Of a DNA stretch of 36,213 bases, positions 16,812 through 24,922 are shown one piece after another. The stretch covers positions 1 to 36,213 of IMG/VR virus record IMGVR_UViG_3300050821_023961. One strand, given 5' to 3'. The position numbers and the translations under genes were made by a program. Positions within the stretch are counted from its first letter, which is position 1, and the number at the start of each line of letters is the position of its first letter. The notes beneath the pieces are model-generated. The model saw nothing but the letters and a program-made list of their open reading frames with translations, searched no databases and was not told the DNA's origin. The stretch is from a virus.

Positions 16812-17182
16812 TAGTTGTTGCTCCCAATACCCAAGCACATCAGGACCATGTACATATTCATTTCTTTCACGTTCTCGACATTCTGAATAATAAACTGTGA
16901 TCCACTCGGCGCTTGAATCCGGGAACCGGCTGCAAATTCTGCTCGATACCAAGCTGTCACTTTCAAGAAACTTTGCGAAACATCTTGTCCCGATTTTAGA
17001 AGCTCATCGCCCCGAAGGTAATCAATCTTCGCCCATGTCGTCACTGGTGGAACGCCGACTTGATATGTAAAAGTGGACCCGCCTGCATCAGAACCAAGCG
17101 TCTGGGAAAGCAAAATGATCTGATGCCGAAAACTGCCCGGATCTATGGTCGGGTAATCAGCGTAAAAGCTATCTTTGTACAT
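16811..17182 (-). CDS. Head closure / head-tail adaptor protein (gp16-like)
   Basis: A 123-residue protein with the pattern of the phage head-tail joining family: an N-terminal DPGSFRHQIILLSQT, a glycine loop DAGGSTFTYQV, then TTWAKIDYLRGDELLKSGQDVSQ, a central RAEFAAGSRIQ strand, and a final ENVKEMNMYMVLMCL. It joins the connector ring and the tail terminator after DNA packaging. It overlaps both neighbours by a single base (TAATG), so the four neck genes are tightly coupled. Confidence 0.82.
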   Translation of the reverse strand: MYKDSFYADYPTIDPGSFRHQIILLSQTLGSDAGGSTFTYQVGVPPVTTWAKIDYLRGDELLKSGQDVSQSFLKVTAWYRAEFAAGSRIQAPSGSQFIIQNVENVKEMNMYMVLMCLGIGSNN

Positions 17183-18051
17183 TAGAACCTCTTGTCAGTA
17201 GCCGGTCCAAGCAAAGCGGAAATAACGTCTCGCTGATCTTTGTCAAAGCTAGGCATTCTGCGTACAAACCAAGAGTTGACTAAGAACTTTATTGCCGAGC
17301 GGATAAGCTCCCAATGCGCCGGGATTCCGTGATTGACAAGTAAGCCGGTTACTGCACTTGACAATGTTGTCTGTGGTTTGTCACGAACTGTTCCAACACC
17401 TGAAGAAACAGACTTGATAATTGTGTTCAACGTGCCGCCATTTGTACCAGCGCCCGGAATTGAAACAGGCTGACCGACATTCACCGAAGTGAAAACAGCG
17501 GTACCTAATACAGCGTTGCCAGATACGGTCGTTACTTGAATCGGCGTTGCATACCCGACCTGATAATCTACTTCCACAGCATTTGGAATGACACGAGCGA
17601 CCGGCCACATTTTGCCGAAAGGTGGAGTAAGTCGTGCAGGCTGCGAAAGCAAGTCTTGAACATAATCGGTGTTGTTTGTCATGACCGTTGTATTTCCATT
17701 GGCATCAAGAAATTGAAAGTTGTTGACGGCTTGAACTGGCGGATATGGCAGCGCTAAAGCGTAACGGATGCCGACGAGAACCGCATTGGAACCGGATACG
17801 AAAGGTGAGCTTACTCGTTGCCCTGCCAATTTTTGGTCTATGTAGCCAGGAAACCAATCCATGTACAACGACCATGACTGCTGAACAAATCTGCGTTGCG
17901 TGATAGTTTCACACCACGAACGAGCCGCCACGCCGAGCGAATAGAGTACGTCGTCTTGTGTTGAATCGCTGGCATCAATCCGCAGCATATCCTTTAGTTC
18001 AGACAAGCTGACTGGTTCGATAAGTGGCCCTGCTGTACAGATCAACGCCAT
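17182..18051 (-). CDS. Head-tail connector protein (gp6-like) with an inserted beta domain
   Basis: A 289-residue protein. The N-terminal helices (EPVSLSELKDMLRIDASDSTQDDVL, then AARSWCETITQRRFV) and the C-terminal HWELIRSAIKFLVNSW region match gp6-like connector proteins that bind beneath the portal. Family members are usually about 100-200 residues. Here a segment at about 170-240 (VTTVSGNAVLGTAVFTSVNVG through GLLVNHG) looks like a separate Gly/Thr/Val beta insert before the final helix. Coupled by TAATG to the head-closure gene. Confidence 0.78.
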   Translation of the reverse strand: MALICTAGPLIEPVSLSELKDMLRIDASDSTQDDVLYSLGVAARSWCETITQRRFVQQSWSLYMDWFPGYIDQKLAGQRVSSPFVSGSNAVLVGIRYALALPYPPVQAVNNFQFLDANGNTTVMTNNTDYVQDLLSQPARLTPPFGKMWPVARVIPNAVEVDYQVGYATPIQVTTVSGNAVLGTAVFTSVNVGQPVSIPGAGTNGGTLNTIIKSVSSGVGTVRDKPQTTLSSAVTGLLVNHGIPAHWELIRSAIKFLVNSWFVRRMPSFDKDQRDVISALLGPATDKRF

Positions 18052-18055
18052 GAAT

Positions 18056-18238
18056 TTAATCCTTGTCCTTCTTTGATGCCTTTGGTTTTGGCGGTTCGAT
18101 TACTTCCTTGCGTGCGACAATTTCACAAACACCTGATGCGGTCCACGCTTCTGCAAGAGCGTCAGTGATGATGGCTACTTCGCCTGGACGATACGAGAAA
18201 TCGGACCCGGCAATACTGCAAATGAATTTTACGGTCAT
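18056..18238 (-). CDS. Small protein after the capsid gene
   Basis: A 60-residue protein: a short beta-like N-terminus (KFICSIAGSDFSYRPGEVA), a helix with DALAEAW, and a Lys/Pro-rich tail. Similar short genes are common just after capsid genes in HK97-like phages. It follows a predicted terminator, and its ATG is preceded by TAAATAAC with 5 nt spacing and no Shine-Dalgarno, so it may begin a new transcript that runs through the neck genes. Specific function unknown. Confidence 0.6.
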   Translation of the reverse strand: MTVKFICSIAGSDFSYRPGEVAIITDALAEAWTASGVCEIVARKEVIEPPKPKASKKDKD

Positions 18239-18243
18239 ATAGT

Positions 18244-18251
18244 GTTATTTA
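18244..18251 (-). promoter_or_regulatory. Start motif TAAATAAC after the capsid terminator
   Basis: TAAATAAC lies 5 nt before the ATG at 18238 and about 20 nt downstream of the predicted capsid terminator. A promoter is needed here if the terminator works, and this is the only start-proximal signal seen. Confidence 0.45.
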
Positions 18252-18270
18252 TGGTTACAGTCAGGACCAA

Positions 18271-18310
18271 TAAAAAAGGCCCACTCCCGGTAAGGAATGA
18301 GCCCTTTCTG
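18271..18310 (-). terminator. Intrinsic terminator after the major capsid gene
   Basis: On the minus strand AAAGGGCTCATTCC can pair with GGGAGTGGGCCTTT (two bulges, two G-U pairs), followed directly by six T. It is placed 20 nt after the capsid stop. Confidence 0.7.
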
Positions 18311-18329
18311 TTTTTCACTCAGCTACGGT

Positions 18330-19622
18330 TTAGGTTGCTGACTGTCTTGCTACTGCTACCGGCAGAGTTCCCGCATCCAGTAAATTACTGTCGTAACGCA
18401 TAAAAGCGAGGTAGCCCGTCTGGTCATAGTCACGATATCTTTCCATGAGCCTGTACATTCTGATTCCGCCGACTTTGCGAACGATGAACTTACTCAGATC
18501 ACCGAACACAATGCTGTAAGCGTTTGCCGCTGGCACGCTGACATCTTGGTTTATTGCGTAGCTGTGGTCGAGGACCAAAGGCTTAATTGTGTCCACTCCA
18601 GCCCCTTCACGGAAGCTAGAAGTAAGGCCCGGTTGCCATAACGGACGATTGTTTCCGTCAACCAGTTTCTTCAGAGTCTTCAACACAGCATCAGAGAACA
18701 TCCATGTGCTGTTGTTTCTGTATGCCGGGTCAACGCTGTGTTCGATGTCTACAAGGTTGGCGTAGGTGATGGCAGTTGTTCCGCCAGTTGAAAACGTGGT
18801 AACATTTCCGGCTGCGGTTGCCGCAACTACGATTCCGGTTGGCTGACTTGATCCAGTTCCCACCGTGGCGTAGTAGTTCAGGTTTCTGCCAAGACGAATA
18901 CCAAGCGCCGTCGCAATGTACGTGTCAAGATCGAAATAGGAATCTTGAATCAAAGCTTCAGGCACTAAAATGGCATCACTCGACGCATTGTAAGCATTCA
19001 AAGTGATAGGCTGACCAAACACAAGGTCTGTTTCCGTGGCCTGAGTATTGATGCCCAAGATACGACCTTTGTTAGTTGTGTCGTTCTCCGATGGGAAAGG
19101 AATCGGCTGTCCGGTTTCGGTCGTGATAATCTTGACAGTTCCTTCGATACCACCAAACCACTTCATGGCACTTTCGAGGGTGTCAGCGAAGCCGGAAGGG
19201 ATCAAATATCCGCCGCCCGTGGTTGTAACGGTCTGGGCATTAGTTATAGGATGAAGCGACAAAAGGTTACGGTCTTCGGCGGAAATATCGTTAATGCCCT
19301 TGCGGACATAATTTTTAAACGCCTTGTCTCGTGCCGACTCAGCTTTTGCTTTCGGATTCGTGCGGAATTCATCACGAAGCTGTTCTGTCTGGAGTTCTGT
19401 AATTTTCCCATCTGACTTGCTGAGTTCGTCCACGATGTTCTGTGTCTTCTCAGCAATCTTAATGGAATCCTCAAGATTGGAATAGTCACTTTCCAACTTG
19501 TGGAAAGATTCCCGCTCTTCACTGGACAAGCCACGGTTGTTTTCGGTCTTTGCCTTATTGACGATGGCGTTCATCTGATCCGCCAGTCTCGGCAACTGTT
19601 CTCTTAAATTCTTGGCATACAT
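18330..19622 (-). CDS. Major capsid protein, HK97 fold
   Basis: A 430-residue protein. Residues 1-100 are a charged helical delta/scaffold domain (LREQLPRLADQMNAIVNKA, then EERESFHKLESDYSN). The shell domain begins around TVTTTGGGYLIPSGF, the typical N-arm of phage capsid proteins. Further hallmarks are PEALIQDSYFDLDTYIATALG, the RLGRNLNYYATVGTGSSQPTG stretch and the C-terminal YRDYDQTGYLAFMRYD region. The delta domain would be removed by the adjacent ClpP-type protease. No Shine-Dalgarno is near the ATG. An exact TATAAATA lies 88 nt upstream at 19711-19718. A terminator follows the gene. Confidence 0.93.
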   Translation of the reverse strand: MYAKNLREQLPRLADQMNAIVNKAKTENNRGLSSEERESFHKLESDYSNLEDSIKIAEKTQNIVDELSKSDGKITELQTEQLRDEFRTNPKAKAESARDKAFKNYVRKGINDISAEDRNLLSLHPITNAQTVTTTGGGYLIPSGFADTLESAMKWFGGIEGTVKIITTETGQPIPFPSENDTTNKGRILGINTQATETDLVFGQPITLNAYNASSDAILVPEALIQDSYFDLDTYIATALGIRLGRNLNYYATVGTGSSQPTGIVVAATAAGNVTTFSTGGTTAITYANLVDIEHSVDPAYRNNSTWMFSDAVLKTLKKLVDGNNRPLWQPGLTSSFREGAGVDTIKPLVLDHSYAINQDVSVPAANAYSIVFGDLSKFIVRKVGGIRMYRLMERYRDYDQTGYLAFMRYDSNLLDAGTLPVAVARQSAT

Positions 19623-19710
19623 GTGTTTTGTGTTGCGATGTCCAAAGATACCCGAGTACCCTGCATCAGCTTAGACCGGCTCCATAAGATTGTGTAGAAC
19701 GATCTAGGAT

Positions 19711-19718
19711 TATTTATA
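19711..19718 (-). promoter_or_regulatory. TATAAATA element upstream of the capsid gene
   Basis: An exact match to the T4-type late promoter core on the minus strand, 88 nt before the capsid ATG in a 108-nt gap between divergent genes. No good -35 is seen. It is the fullest version of the TAAATA motif found before other late genes. Confidence 0.5.
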
Positions 19719-19778
19719 ACGATTCATTGCTTGATACATAACCTTCGTATCAGAAGACTTGTGTACACTTCGACTGTG

Positions 19779-20135
19779 ATGGGTCGAAGTGTCCAACTAT
19801 TTCACAGTGCCAAGCAAAGAGCAAAAAAGAACCGTCTGCCATTCACTATTACAAAACAGATGGTCTATGATCGCTTGGTAGCTCTCAACGGCATAGCGGA
19901 AGTAATACCTGATTCATTTGATTTCACAGCCCTTGGTGACGGTCGGCAGAATCCTTATGCGCCTTCGATAGATCAAAAGATTCCTGGTCAAGGGTACACA
20001 CCGGAGAATTTTCAGATTGTCGTGTTCTGGTACAACAGAGTAAAAGGAAGTTCAACCGATGAAGAAGCACTCACTATTCTTCAGAATGCCAATATTCCAC
20101 ACCAGTTTAACGGAGATTCAATAGTGAAAGTCTAG
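19779..20135 (+). CDS. HNH-like (His-Me finger family) accessory protein, degenerate
   Basis: A 118-residue protein on the plus strand between capsid and protease. It contains NPYAPSIDQKIPGQGYTPENF followed by VVFWYNRVK, matching the APSLDRIDxxKGYTxxN block of a family of phage HNH-like proteins and clearly related to the protein at 28408-28926. Compared with that paralogue, the RID triplet and the N-terminal Cys are lost, so it may be inactive. The frame is open back to a TTG at 19731; the ATG at 19779 is preferred, since the recognisable helix begins there, but no clear ribosome site is seen. Its 3' end overlaps the protease gene tail to tail by 29 nt. Probably mobile cargo. Confidence 0.6.
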   Translation: MGRSVQLFHSAKQRAKKNRLPFTITKQMVYDRLVALNGIAEVIPDSFDFTALGDGRQNPYAPSIDQKIPGQGYTPENFQIVVFWYNRVKGSSTDEEALTILQNANIPHQFNGDSIVKV

Positions 20136-20934
20136 CTTCGTACAAACTCAAGTTGGATTCGTCCGTCAGTTCTTGTGTCTCTTCTTTCTGCATCGGGCAA
20201 TCGGTACAGTTTGCGTCCACACAGTTTTCCATCGAACAGTCTTTGCAATCACCGGCCATGCAGTTTTCACATTGACAGATACATTCCGGGTCGATCATTT
20301 CGTTCTTAAGTTTGTCGGGAATTGATTTGAAGTTTGTCATCTTGAAAGTACGAGCCATTGCCATAGCCTGAACTGACCTATCATCTTGTTCGATCCTGGT
20401 AGCGAAACCATTGGTAACACATTCGTCCGCTGTCATCCACGTTTCAGCATTCATCATGTTCGTGATCTCTTCTGCTGTCTTGCCCGTTATTCCGACGTAA
20501 GTTTGACCAATTGAAACCGAAACCTTGTCGAGTACATCGGCCAGCTTCCGTAGGTCGGTCGCATTGCCAGCACCAAAGCCCATTGCGTTATGGATCATAA
20601 GCATACTGTTACCACTGGACATGACAATCTCATCACCAGCCATCGCAATAATCGAAGCCGCCGAAGCTCCAATTCCATCCACCCAAACTTGGATCGGCAC
20701 TTTTTGAGCACGAAGAAGATTGTAAATCGTGATACCTTCAAATGCATCGCCGCCCGGAGAGTTGATACGAACGACAATCTTATTGAAGCTCTTTGCCCGG
20801 TCGATCTGGTCTTTGAAATCCAGCGCCGTTACACCCGTGCCGTCGTATGTTTCACCAATCGGACTGTAGACAAGCATCTCCAGTGTGTCATCGTTCTGCA
20901 TTGATGCTTTGAAATATGGCTTATGGTGTTTCAT
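20107..20934 (-). CDS. Head maturation protease, ClpP/S14 type, with a Cys-rich tail
   Basis: About 275 residues. The ClpP-like core has INSPGGDAFEG (about 58-68), nucleophile Ser91 in GIGASAAS, His115 in MLMIHNAMG, and probable Asp170 in TWMTADEC. It would cut the capsid delta domain during prohead maturation. The C-terminal tail has nine cysteines between residues 218 and 246, spaced C-x-C-x-C-x2-C-x4-C-x2-C-x4-C-x4-C-x2-C, an apparent metal-binding segment not usual for this family. The ATG at 20934 is chosen because AGGAG lies 7 nt upstream; it overlaps the portal stop by 14 nt. An in-frame start at 20961 lies inside the portal gene and is less likely. Confidence 0.88.
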   Translation of the reverse strand: MKHHKPYFKASMQNDDTLEMLVYSPIGETYDGTGVTALDFKDQIDRAKSFNKIVVRINSPGGDAFEGITIYNLLRAQKVPIQVWVDGIGASAASIIAMAGDEIVMSSGNSMLMIHNAMGFGAGNATDLRKLADVLDKVSVSIGQTYVGITGKTAEEITNMMNAETWMTADECVTNGFATRIEQDDRSVQAMAMARTFKMTNFKSIPDKLKNEMIDPECICQCENCMAGDCKDCSMENCVDANCTDCPMQKEETQELTDESNLSLYEARLSLLNLR

Positions 20935-22516
20935 GTAATAGCTCCTGAGCGAGTGTGTCAAACACCACCGCCGTTACTCTTGTTGCAATTTCAGATGCGT
21001 CGGATTTGTTCCATGTATCTGAACCCGTCGAAACAGTATTTACGATAGTTGCGACCCTGATAAGATCGTCCTTTGATAATTCGGATTGTCCAAAGTTCAT
21101 CGCTAACAACGCCTGACACATCGAAGCGACGGCGGGTTGAAATGCTTTCTTGATGAAGTCCTGGTCGTTGTTCCGATTAATAGAGCGACCTACAGCGTCT
21201 CGGAACAGTGGGCGATACGATGCGAGAATTTGTGTCTTGCGAAAATTGGATGGACTCTCATCGGTATTCGTACCAGCGGTTTCGGGAACTGCGGGCTTGC
21301 CGTCTTCGAGCAACAACGAATCCAGCGGTATGAAAGCGCCCTGAACAATTCTGATGTCGCCGCCCTGATCTTCGGGAATCGGATTTTCTCTGAGAGCTTT
21401 CAGTACGTCATTCGCTGAGTAGATGCCGCCGTTACGAAGAGCAAGTAACCCGGTCGTTTGGCTTGCAAAATCGCTTCGCTCCATTTCACGAAAGTTATGT
21501 TCGCAGAAGTAAGCGCCGCCGAGTAATTTGAAGTTAATCTCCTGTTCAAACTTCACTGCAATCGGAGACAAGCAATACTGTGCGTAATCTCGTGATTGAT
21601 GTTCGATATTTGCATTCGTGCTCCGAGTGAGATCTTGAAGAAGATGCATCGGCACACGGTATAATGAAGCTACCTGTTCTTTCGACCAGCGGTAAGTTTC
21701 CATGAACTGACATTCGTCGTTCTTCAAACTCAGGGGAGTAAACGACATTCCTTCTTCGAGCACGATTGGACGAAGAGCGTTATCGCCGGTCGCAACTTCA
21801 CGTAGACTCTTCTTGATGTTTTCGTAAGCTTCGGTATCGAGATGTTGTGGGTGACTGAACACTCCAGTTGCACGAGCGCCATTACCGAAGAATTGGTTAC
21901 CGTACTTCTCAGCGGCAAGACCGAGACCGAATGTATTTTTGCAATTTGAGATCGGCGAGATACCCGTAATGCCATCTATAGAGAGCCCCATGAAATGCAA
22001 AACGTTCATCGACTCAATGTAAGTAACGTGCCCGGTATCTGTTTGAGTGGTCGCATACATCAACTCACCATTTCGCATAACTGGCGATGTCTTTGCTGCG
22101 TCAAGTGGTACGAGTGCAATTACTCTTGATGCCTTGTCCCTTTTAATCCATGAATAAGCATTGCCGTTGATTAAAACATTGGCGATCATTGCACCACGCC
22201 AAGTCATACTCGACATATTGGGATTGGGTCTTGTATGAAGTACGTCGTAAAGGCGATGTTCTGTTGCTAGGCGCATCGAAGCATCTGGCATCTGTTGATA
22301 GATTTCCAATGACAAGCGCCCCAAATCTTCGGACACAATCTTCACGCACGAGTAGGCAGTTGCTAAACGCATTGCCATCTTTTCGTTTATCAGAATCCCG
22401 GAGTCAGACCGCCCGAGACCCAACGATTCATAAAGCGCATCGTAGGGCATCAAGGGCTGACTGGGATCTTCCATTGACAGTGCTTGAATACCTAACGACC
22501 GTGAGATGAAACCCAT
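20921..22516 (-). CDS. Portal protein, HK97 family
   Basis: A 531-residue protein with recognisable HK97 portal features: RLATAYSCVKIVSEDLG and WRGAMIANVLINGNAYSW in the N-terminal part, FGLGLAAEKYGNQFFGNGA in the wing, and VPMHLLQDLTRSTNANIEHQSRDY before the clip/crown region. The long C-terminal tail (about 430-531) is acidic-helical. It forms the dodecameric ring for DNA packaging. The ATG overlaps the stop of the 56-residue membrane protein gene as TAATG. It is followed by the protease and capsid genes in canonical order. Confidence 0.92.
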   Translation of the reverse strand: MGFISRSLGIQALSMEDPSQPLMPYDALYESLGLGRSDSGILINEKMAMRLATAYSCVKIVSEDLGRLSLEIYQQMPDASMRLATEHRLYDVLHTRPNPNMSSMTWRGAMIANVLINGNAYSWIKRDKASRVIALVPLDAAKTSPVMRNGELMYATTQTDTGHVTYIESMNVLHFMGLSIDGITGISPISNCKNTFGLGLAAEKYGNQFFGNGARATGVFSHPQHLDTEAYENIKKSLREVATGDNALRPIVLEEGMSFTPLSLKNDECQFMETYRWSKEQVASLYRVPMHLLQDLTRSTNANIEHQSRDYAQYCLSPIAVKFEQEINFKLLGGAYFCEHNFREMERSDFASQTTGLLALRNGGIYSANDVLKALRENPIPEDQGGDIRIVQGAFIPLDSLLLEDGKPAVPETAGTNTDESPSNFRKTQILASYRPLFRDAVGRSINRNNDQDFIKKAFQPAVASMCQALLAMNFGQSELSKDDLIRVATIVNTVSTGSDTWNKSDASEIATRVTAVVFDTLAQELLHETP

Positions 22517-22686
22517 TACTTAACCGCCCGCTTCGCCTTTTCTATCAGCGCAGCAAAAATGAAGAAGAGTAGACCGGCCAGAATGAATGCAGCGGGTACG
22601 TAGATCATTCCGACACCACTTTCGAGACAGCCAAAACCAGTGACCAACAGAACGTCCTGTGTGTCGATATACTTTGAAATAGTCAT
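22516..22686 (-). CDS. 56-residue membrane protein upstream of portal
   Basis: A short gene: N-terminal MTISKYIDTQDVLLVTGFGC, one long hydrophobic helix (MIYVPAAFILAGLLFFIFAALI), and a basic end EKAKRAVK. That gives one clear transmembrane segment with positive-inside topology. Its TAA overlaps the portal ATG as TAATG, and TAAATAC lies 6 nt before its own ATG. Small one-helix proteins between terminase and portal are frequent in HK97-like phages; function is generally unknown. Confidence 0.65.
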   Translation of the reverse strand: MTISKYIDTQDVLLVTGFGCLESGVGMIYVPAAFILAGLLFFIFAALIEKAKRAVK

Positions 22687-22692
22687 GTGTAG

Positions 22693-22699
22693 GTATTTA
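22693..22699 (-). promoter_or_regulatory. TAAATAC start motif before the membrane protein/portal genes
   Basis: TAAATAC lies 6 nt before the ATG at 22686. The adjacent CTCTAA (22702-22697) can pair with TTAGAG (22717-22712) upstream across 9 nt, so read-through RNA would form a hairpin here. Confidence 0.5.
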
Positions 22700-22720
22700 G
22701 AGTGCCGCTAACTCTAATGA

Positions 22721-23410
22721 CTAAAGCTTCAACAAGCCACGTTGACTGTAGATTGACTTCTGTTGAGTTGGTGCTTTCTGTAGACGCTCCATAGCGATAA
22801 TTAGAGCAATGATTCCGTCAATTCTTTTAGATGACTTGCCGATATCAGGCTTTAATACTTTGATGTTGCCGTTAGAGTCGCCATAGATCGAAGCACAATC
22901 GAGATTCCACCGGAGAATGGGGTTGCCTGTGTGTACTAACTTCGTCGATAAAATGAGTTCTTGAAGTCGTTTCGCTGGTGCTGTGAGCGACATCATTGCT
23001 TGAGAAACATCGGTACAAACAATTCCTTCATCAGTCAAATCGGATACAATGTCCCTTGCGCCCGCTCTGTCGAAGCCTATATCATGAATCTTGAAGACTG
23101 TCGAAAGCTCTTTAATGCGCCTACAAACATACCTCCAGTCGGTCACATTTCCTTGCGTAACCTCTATGTGACCAGCTTTCAACCATTGGTCGTAAGGTAC
23201 TGAATCCTGTCTACATCTCGCTGGCAACTCTTCGCCCGGTATGAAGAACCAAGGAAATGTGTAGACAACATCCTTAATCGGCCATGCTAAGACGAATGCG
23301 GTCAAGTCTGAAACGCTTGCAAGATCCAAACCCGCATAACAAGGGTGTGGCTTTAGGTATTCAAGAAACTTCTGTCCTGTTGGATCTTTGGTGAGGAAAA
23401 TTGAATCCAT
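22721..23410 (-). CDS. Terminase large subunit, nuclease part (separate gene)
   Basis: A 229-residue protein. HPCYAGLDLASVSDLTAFV (about 22-40) is the start of the RNase H-like nuclease domain of TerL, with likely metal-binding Asp29. Other expected acidic positions are Asp114 in IGFDRAGARDIV and Asp198 in KRIDGIIALIIAMERL. It cuts concatemeric DNA during packaging. In most phages this domain is fused to the ATPase. Here its ATG overlaps the ATPase stop as TAATG and is in a different frame. Either the subunit is naturally made in two parts or a one-base change split the gene. The domain looks intact. Confidence 0.82.
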   Translation of the reverse strand: MDSIFLTKDPTGQKFLEYLKPHPCYAGLDLASVSDLTAFVLAWPIKDVVYTFPWFFIPGEELPARCRQDSVPYDQWLKAGHIEVTQGNVTDWRYVCRRIKELSTVFKIHDIGFDRAGARDIVSDLTDEGIVCTDVSQAMMSLTAPAKRLQELILSTKLVHTGNPILRWNLDCASIYGDSNGNIKVLKPDIGKSSKRIDGIIALIIAMERLQKAPTQQKSIYSQRGLLKL

Positions 23411-24360
23411 TAGAATGATTTACCGTCCCACTTACACAGATCAAACTTACCGACCGGAATCCAGGTATCTCGACTGTTCACCCACATATTGCAATGAAGC
23501 CGCTTAAACGCTGTCTGTTCGCTCGGCACATTGAGAGCCTTGTCCCGGTCTTCTCTGAGTGATTCGAGTTTGACAATCGAGCCTAGACACGGATTCGCAA
23601 GATGCCACAACTTTTCATCGGTCCAATCTGCATCTTTTGGAACTTCATAAATCAACGGCAAGTAATGAGGATCAACTATCACGCCATCTCGTACCTTGAC
23701 CGCATAATCGTACTCACGGCCACAGAGAGTATGTTCATTGACACCAGCAGTTGTAATGAAACAAAAAATCGGCGATCTTCTAGCAGCGCTGCCCGATGTC
23801 AGAGCGTCGTATAGTTCTTGCTCTGGCGTGTCCCATGCCCATAACTCATCAAAGATAACTGCACTCGGATTCTTACCGTGCGCCGTCTTGCCTTCCGACG
23901 AGAGAGCCTTCAATACGCCGTTGTTCATTGGGTTGATAATGGTTTTTGAATACGGTGTTACTTTGAGTAGTGATCTTAATTCCGGGTGTGCATAGATGAA
24001 CTGGACAGCGGCATCAAATACAATGGAAGCCTGTTCTCTTGTTTTCGCAGCCAAGTAAATTTCCGGGCTTTGCTCGTCGTCCATCACGAGTAATGCCAGG
24101 GCCAGGGCAGCGCAACTAGTCGATTTTGCGTTCTTTCGAGCCACTGAGAAAAAGCAGCGGGTATACAAGCGGGTTCCGTCTTGCCGTTTCCAACCAAGCA
24201 AATTAGTGATGAGTTTTCGATGAGGTTTCAGAAGAACGAAAGGTTCCGGTTTACCGCTCAATGTCGATTTGGTGAGGGTCAAACTTTCGATAAACGCAAT
24301 GTCCAGGGCAACTGACTTATGATCGAAATAGATTCCTTTTTGATTTGTTTCAACTTCCAT
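23410..24360 (-). CDS. Terminase large subunit, ATPase part (separate gene)
   Basis: A 316-residue protein. PHRKLITNLLGW precedes the Walker A-like SVARKNAKST (72-81; family form GRKNGKS/T) and Walker B AVIFDE (167-172). FCFITTAGVNEH, about 30 residues on, fits the coupling motif. It ends at WIPVGKFDLCKWDG, exactly where TerL proteins pass from ATPase to nuclease domain. Together with the next gene the length (316 + 229) equals a normal HK97-type TerL. It powers DNA translocation through the portal. The start overlaps the small-subunit gene by 11 nt. Confidence 0.86.
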   Translation of the reverse strand: MEVETNQKGIYFDHKSVALDIAFIESLTLTKSTLSGKPEPFVLLKPHRKLITNLLGWKRQDGTRLYTRCFFSVARKNAKSTSCAALALALLVMDDEQSPEIYLAAKTREQASIVFDAAVQFIYAHPELRSLLKVTPYSKTIINPMNNGVLKALSSEGKTAHGKNPSAVIFDELWAWDTPEQELYDALTSGSAARRSPIFCFITTAGVNEHTLCGREYDYAVKVRDGVIVDPHYLPLIYEVPKDADWTDEKLWHLANPCLGSIVKLESLREDRDKALNVPSEQTAFKRLHCNMWVNSRDTWIPVGKFDLCKWDGKSF

Positions 24361-24796
24361 TCTGTTGCTTCTGCTCTAGGAGCTTTGCCAGCGGTCCTTG
24401 TTTCTTGTCTGTTGACCGGAGACCGATTTGAACTCTCGACTTTGGTGAAGCGCAAATTGAGGCAAGCCATTGTTGCGAGTCTCTTTGAAATCGTGCGACC
24501 TGCTGCGAACATGCTAATTGATCGTCAAGCGAAGTAGCCGCCTGTTCTTTAACGGACCAATCGGCGACACTAGTTACACATTGGGCAGTCATCGCTATTG
24601 CATAAGCATCTAACTGTTTGATCGGGACATTAGCATCTTTCAAATAAGACACCAGGAGCTTGAATTCTTTCTTGGCTGGACCCGAGAGCCACTTTGGTGC
24701 TTGTACATCTTGTGGCGGGTCTAATTTGCCCGCTAGTGAGCCTTCCTTGATGTCTCGTACTGAGCCCGGTTGACGGTTTTGTCCTCGATTTGCCAT
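24350..24796 (-). CDS. Terminase small subunit (P27-like)
   Basis: A 148-residue helical protein directly before the TerL ATPase gene. PPQDVQAPKWLSGPAKKEFKLLVSYL is typical of P27-family small subunits, as is the C-terminal block around SPKSRVQIGLRSTDKKQGPLAKLLE. These proteins bind the packaging site and stimulate TerL. An AAAGG ribosome site lies 5 nt before the ATG. The 126 nt upstream, back to the stop-side of the secreted-protein gene, shows no further gene. Confidence 0.8.
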   Translation of the reverse strand: MANRGQNRQPGSVRDIKEGSLAGKLDPPQDVQAPKWLSGPAKKEFKLLVSYLKDANVPIKQLDAYAIAMTAQCVTSVADWSVKEQAATSLDDQLACSQQVARFQRDSQQWLASICASPKSRVQIGLRSTDKKQGPLAKLLEQKQQNGS

Positions 24797-24922
24797 ATTT
24801 ACCTTTGAAAATTCTGTCCGAACACGTGGAAAAGGGCGTTGGGGTCACGGCAACCCTTTGATTCTAAGGATCTTACACACCCCTCCTAACTCCCATCCTT
24901 TCAACCACTTCCGGCCTTCGGA

